Translations under genes and position numbers: made by a program
Source: Opitutia bacterium UBA7350
GTDB taxonomy: Bacteria > Verrucomicrobiota > Verrucomicrobiia > Opitutales > Coraliomargaritaceae
Length of the DNA stretch: 6,180 nucleotides
Assembly: GCA_002470925.1 (NCBI GenBank)
Contig: DKOX01000002.1
Span: 1-6,180 of the forward strand
Reading direction: 5' to 3'
In this document: one piece after another, positions 5,764 to 6,180 of the stretch
Numbering within the stretch: position 1 is the first letter of the stretch
How the letters are laid out: every line of letters begins with the position of its first letter
Notes under the pieces: model-generated
What the model was told of the DNA's origin: nothing
The model's input: the letters and a program-made list of their open reading frames with translations, nothing else
The model's database searches: none

Positions 5764-6180
5764 ATGACGCAAGTTGCGAACAGCCCCTTAACTTTTGATC
5801 TGCACCAAGATTTATTAATCAAGTTGCAGCAACTCCAACGGCAGAGTGGAGCGCGATCAATCAGCGAAGTTGTTAGAGAATCGCTGGCGGTTTTTAATCC
5901 GGGTCGGCTCAGTGCCAAGTCAAAGAAGCATCGTCAAATTTCTGTTCGCTTGCCAAATGACTTACGCAGTCACCTCACGCAATTGAGCCGCAAATACAAG
6001 CTGAGTGCGGGTGAAATTCTTCGCGAAGCTTTATTGGAAATTTCGAAAGTAGACCCTACTTTTAACCCCAAAACAAAAACTATGCCTAAGAAAAAAGTAA
6101 CCAGTAAAAAAGCGCCTGCGAAAGCAGTCCGCAAAGCACCAGCCAAGAAAAAGGCTGTTAAGAAAGCCGTAAAAAAAGCA
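5764..6180 (+). CDS. Tandem ribbon-helix-helix DNA-binding protein with histone H1-like Lys/Ala tail (3' end beyond window)
   Basis: 139 codons are visible from ATG 5764 and the frame is still open at the window end. Two similar units can be read. Residues 8-45 have strand LTFDLH, helix LLIKLQQLQRQSG, then SISEVVRESLAVF. Residues 57-94 have strand QISVRLP, helix DLRSHLTQLSRKYK, then SAGEILREALLEIS. Both fit the ribbon-helix-helix (MetJ/Arc-type) pattern of a strand followed by two helices. A chain with two units could fold as a built-in dimer. From about residue 103 the sequence is almost only Lys, Ala, Pro and Val (KKAPAKAVRKAPAKKK), like bacterial Hc1/H1-type nucleoid proteins, and would bind DNA non-specifically. 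The role is therefore probably DNA binding in the nucleoid or gene regulation; the target is unknown. An in-frame ATG at 6082 starts exactly at the tail (MPKKK). Base composition is more AT-rich than in the genes to the left. There is no Shine-Dalgarno sequence before the start. Confidence 0.78.
   Translation, partial: MTQVANSPLTFDLHQDLLIKLQQLQRQSGARSISEVVRESLAVFNPGRLSAKSKKHRQISVRLPNDLRSHLTQLSRKYKLSAGEILREALLEISKVDPTFNPKTKTMPKKKVTSKKAPAKAVRKAPAKKKAVKKAVKKA

Noticed and set aside
1..6180. Mobile element, CRISPR, tRNA/rRNA or defence system
   Set aside because: No transposase, integrase, terminal repeats, regularly spaced direct repeats, cloverleaf or rRNA-like sequence was seen on either strand; the genes are export, envelope and nucleoid types.

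Overview
The window looks like chromosomal DNA of a moderately GC-rich Gram-negative bacterium. It most likely comes from the Verrucomicrobiota, in the Opitutae/Puniceicoccales direction. The strongest clue is the large minus-strand gene: it has a pilin-like N-terminus, an internal ELWNPYN motif, and a C-terminal block resembling the 'Verru_Chthon cassette protein A' type of large secreted protein. The lysine/alanine-rich histone-like tail at the right end and the general lack of Shine-Dalgarno sequences fit this but do not prove it. The taxonomic call rests on recalled family features, not on a search.

Layout. (1) Positions 1 to about 2942, minus strand: one continuous reading frame of at least 980 codons runs off the left edge. 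It encodes a pseudopilin-like envelope protein. The frame has no ATG/GTG/TTG before its pilin motif. A good ATG with a TATAAT box lies just upstream in another frame, so the 5' end is either frameshifted or unusually initiated. (2) Positions about 2932-3057: an AT-rich divergent control region containing a 15/17-nt inverted repeat. (3) 3058-3894, plus: tatC, with a very acidic N-terminal extension. (4) 3893-3922: a terminator hairpin between convergent genes. (5) 3943-4191, minus: a small protein with two predicted membrane segments. (6) 4333-4764, plus: secG with a long acidic Ala/Pro tail. Its stop overlaps by one base the start of (7) 4764-5669, an exported protein with a LolA-like look. 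(8) 5764 to the right edge, plus: two tandem ribbon-helix-helix units followed by a histone H1-like Lys/Ala tail. A perfect 15-bp palindrome overlaps its likely promoter.

How the genes relate. The middle of the window concerns protein export: TatC for folded substrates, SecG for the Sec channel, and a periplasmic or lipoprotein-related product co-transcribed with secG. The left gene is a likely client of the export and pilin-processing machinery. The right gene is a DNA-binding or nucleoid-type protein that may regulate itself. No tRNA, rRNA, CRISPR array, insertion sequence or phage gene was seen. The most notable points are the tandem RHH/H1-tail architecture with its palindromic site, and the start anomaly of the pseudopilin-like gene.
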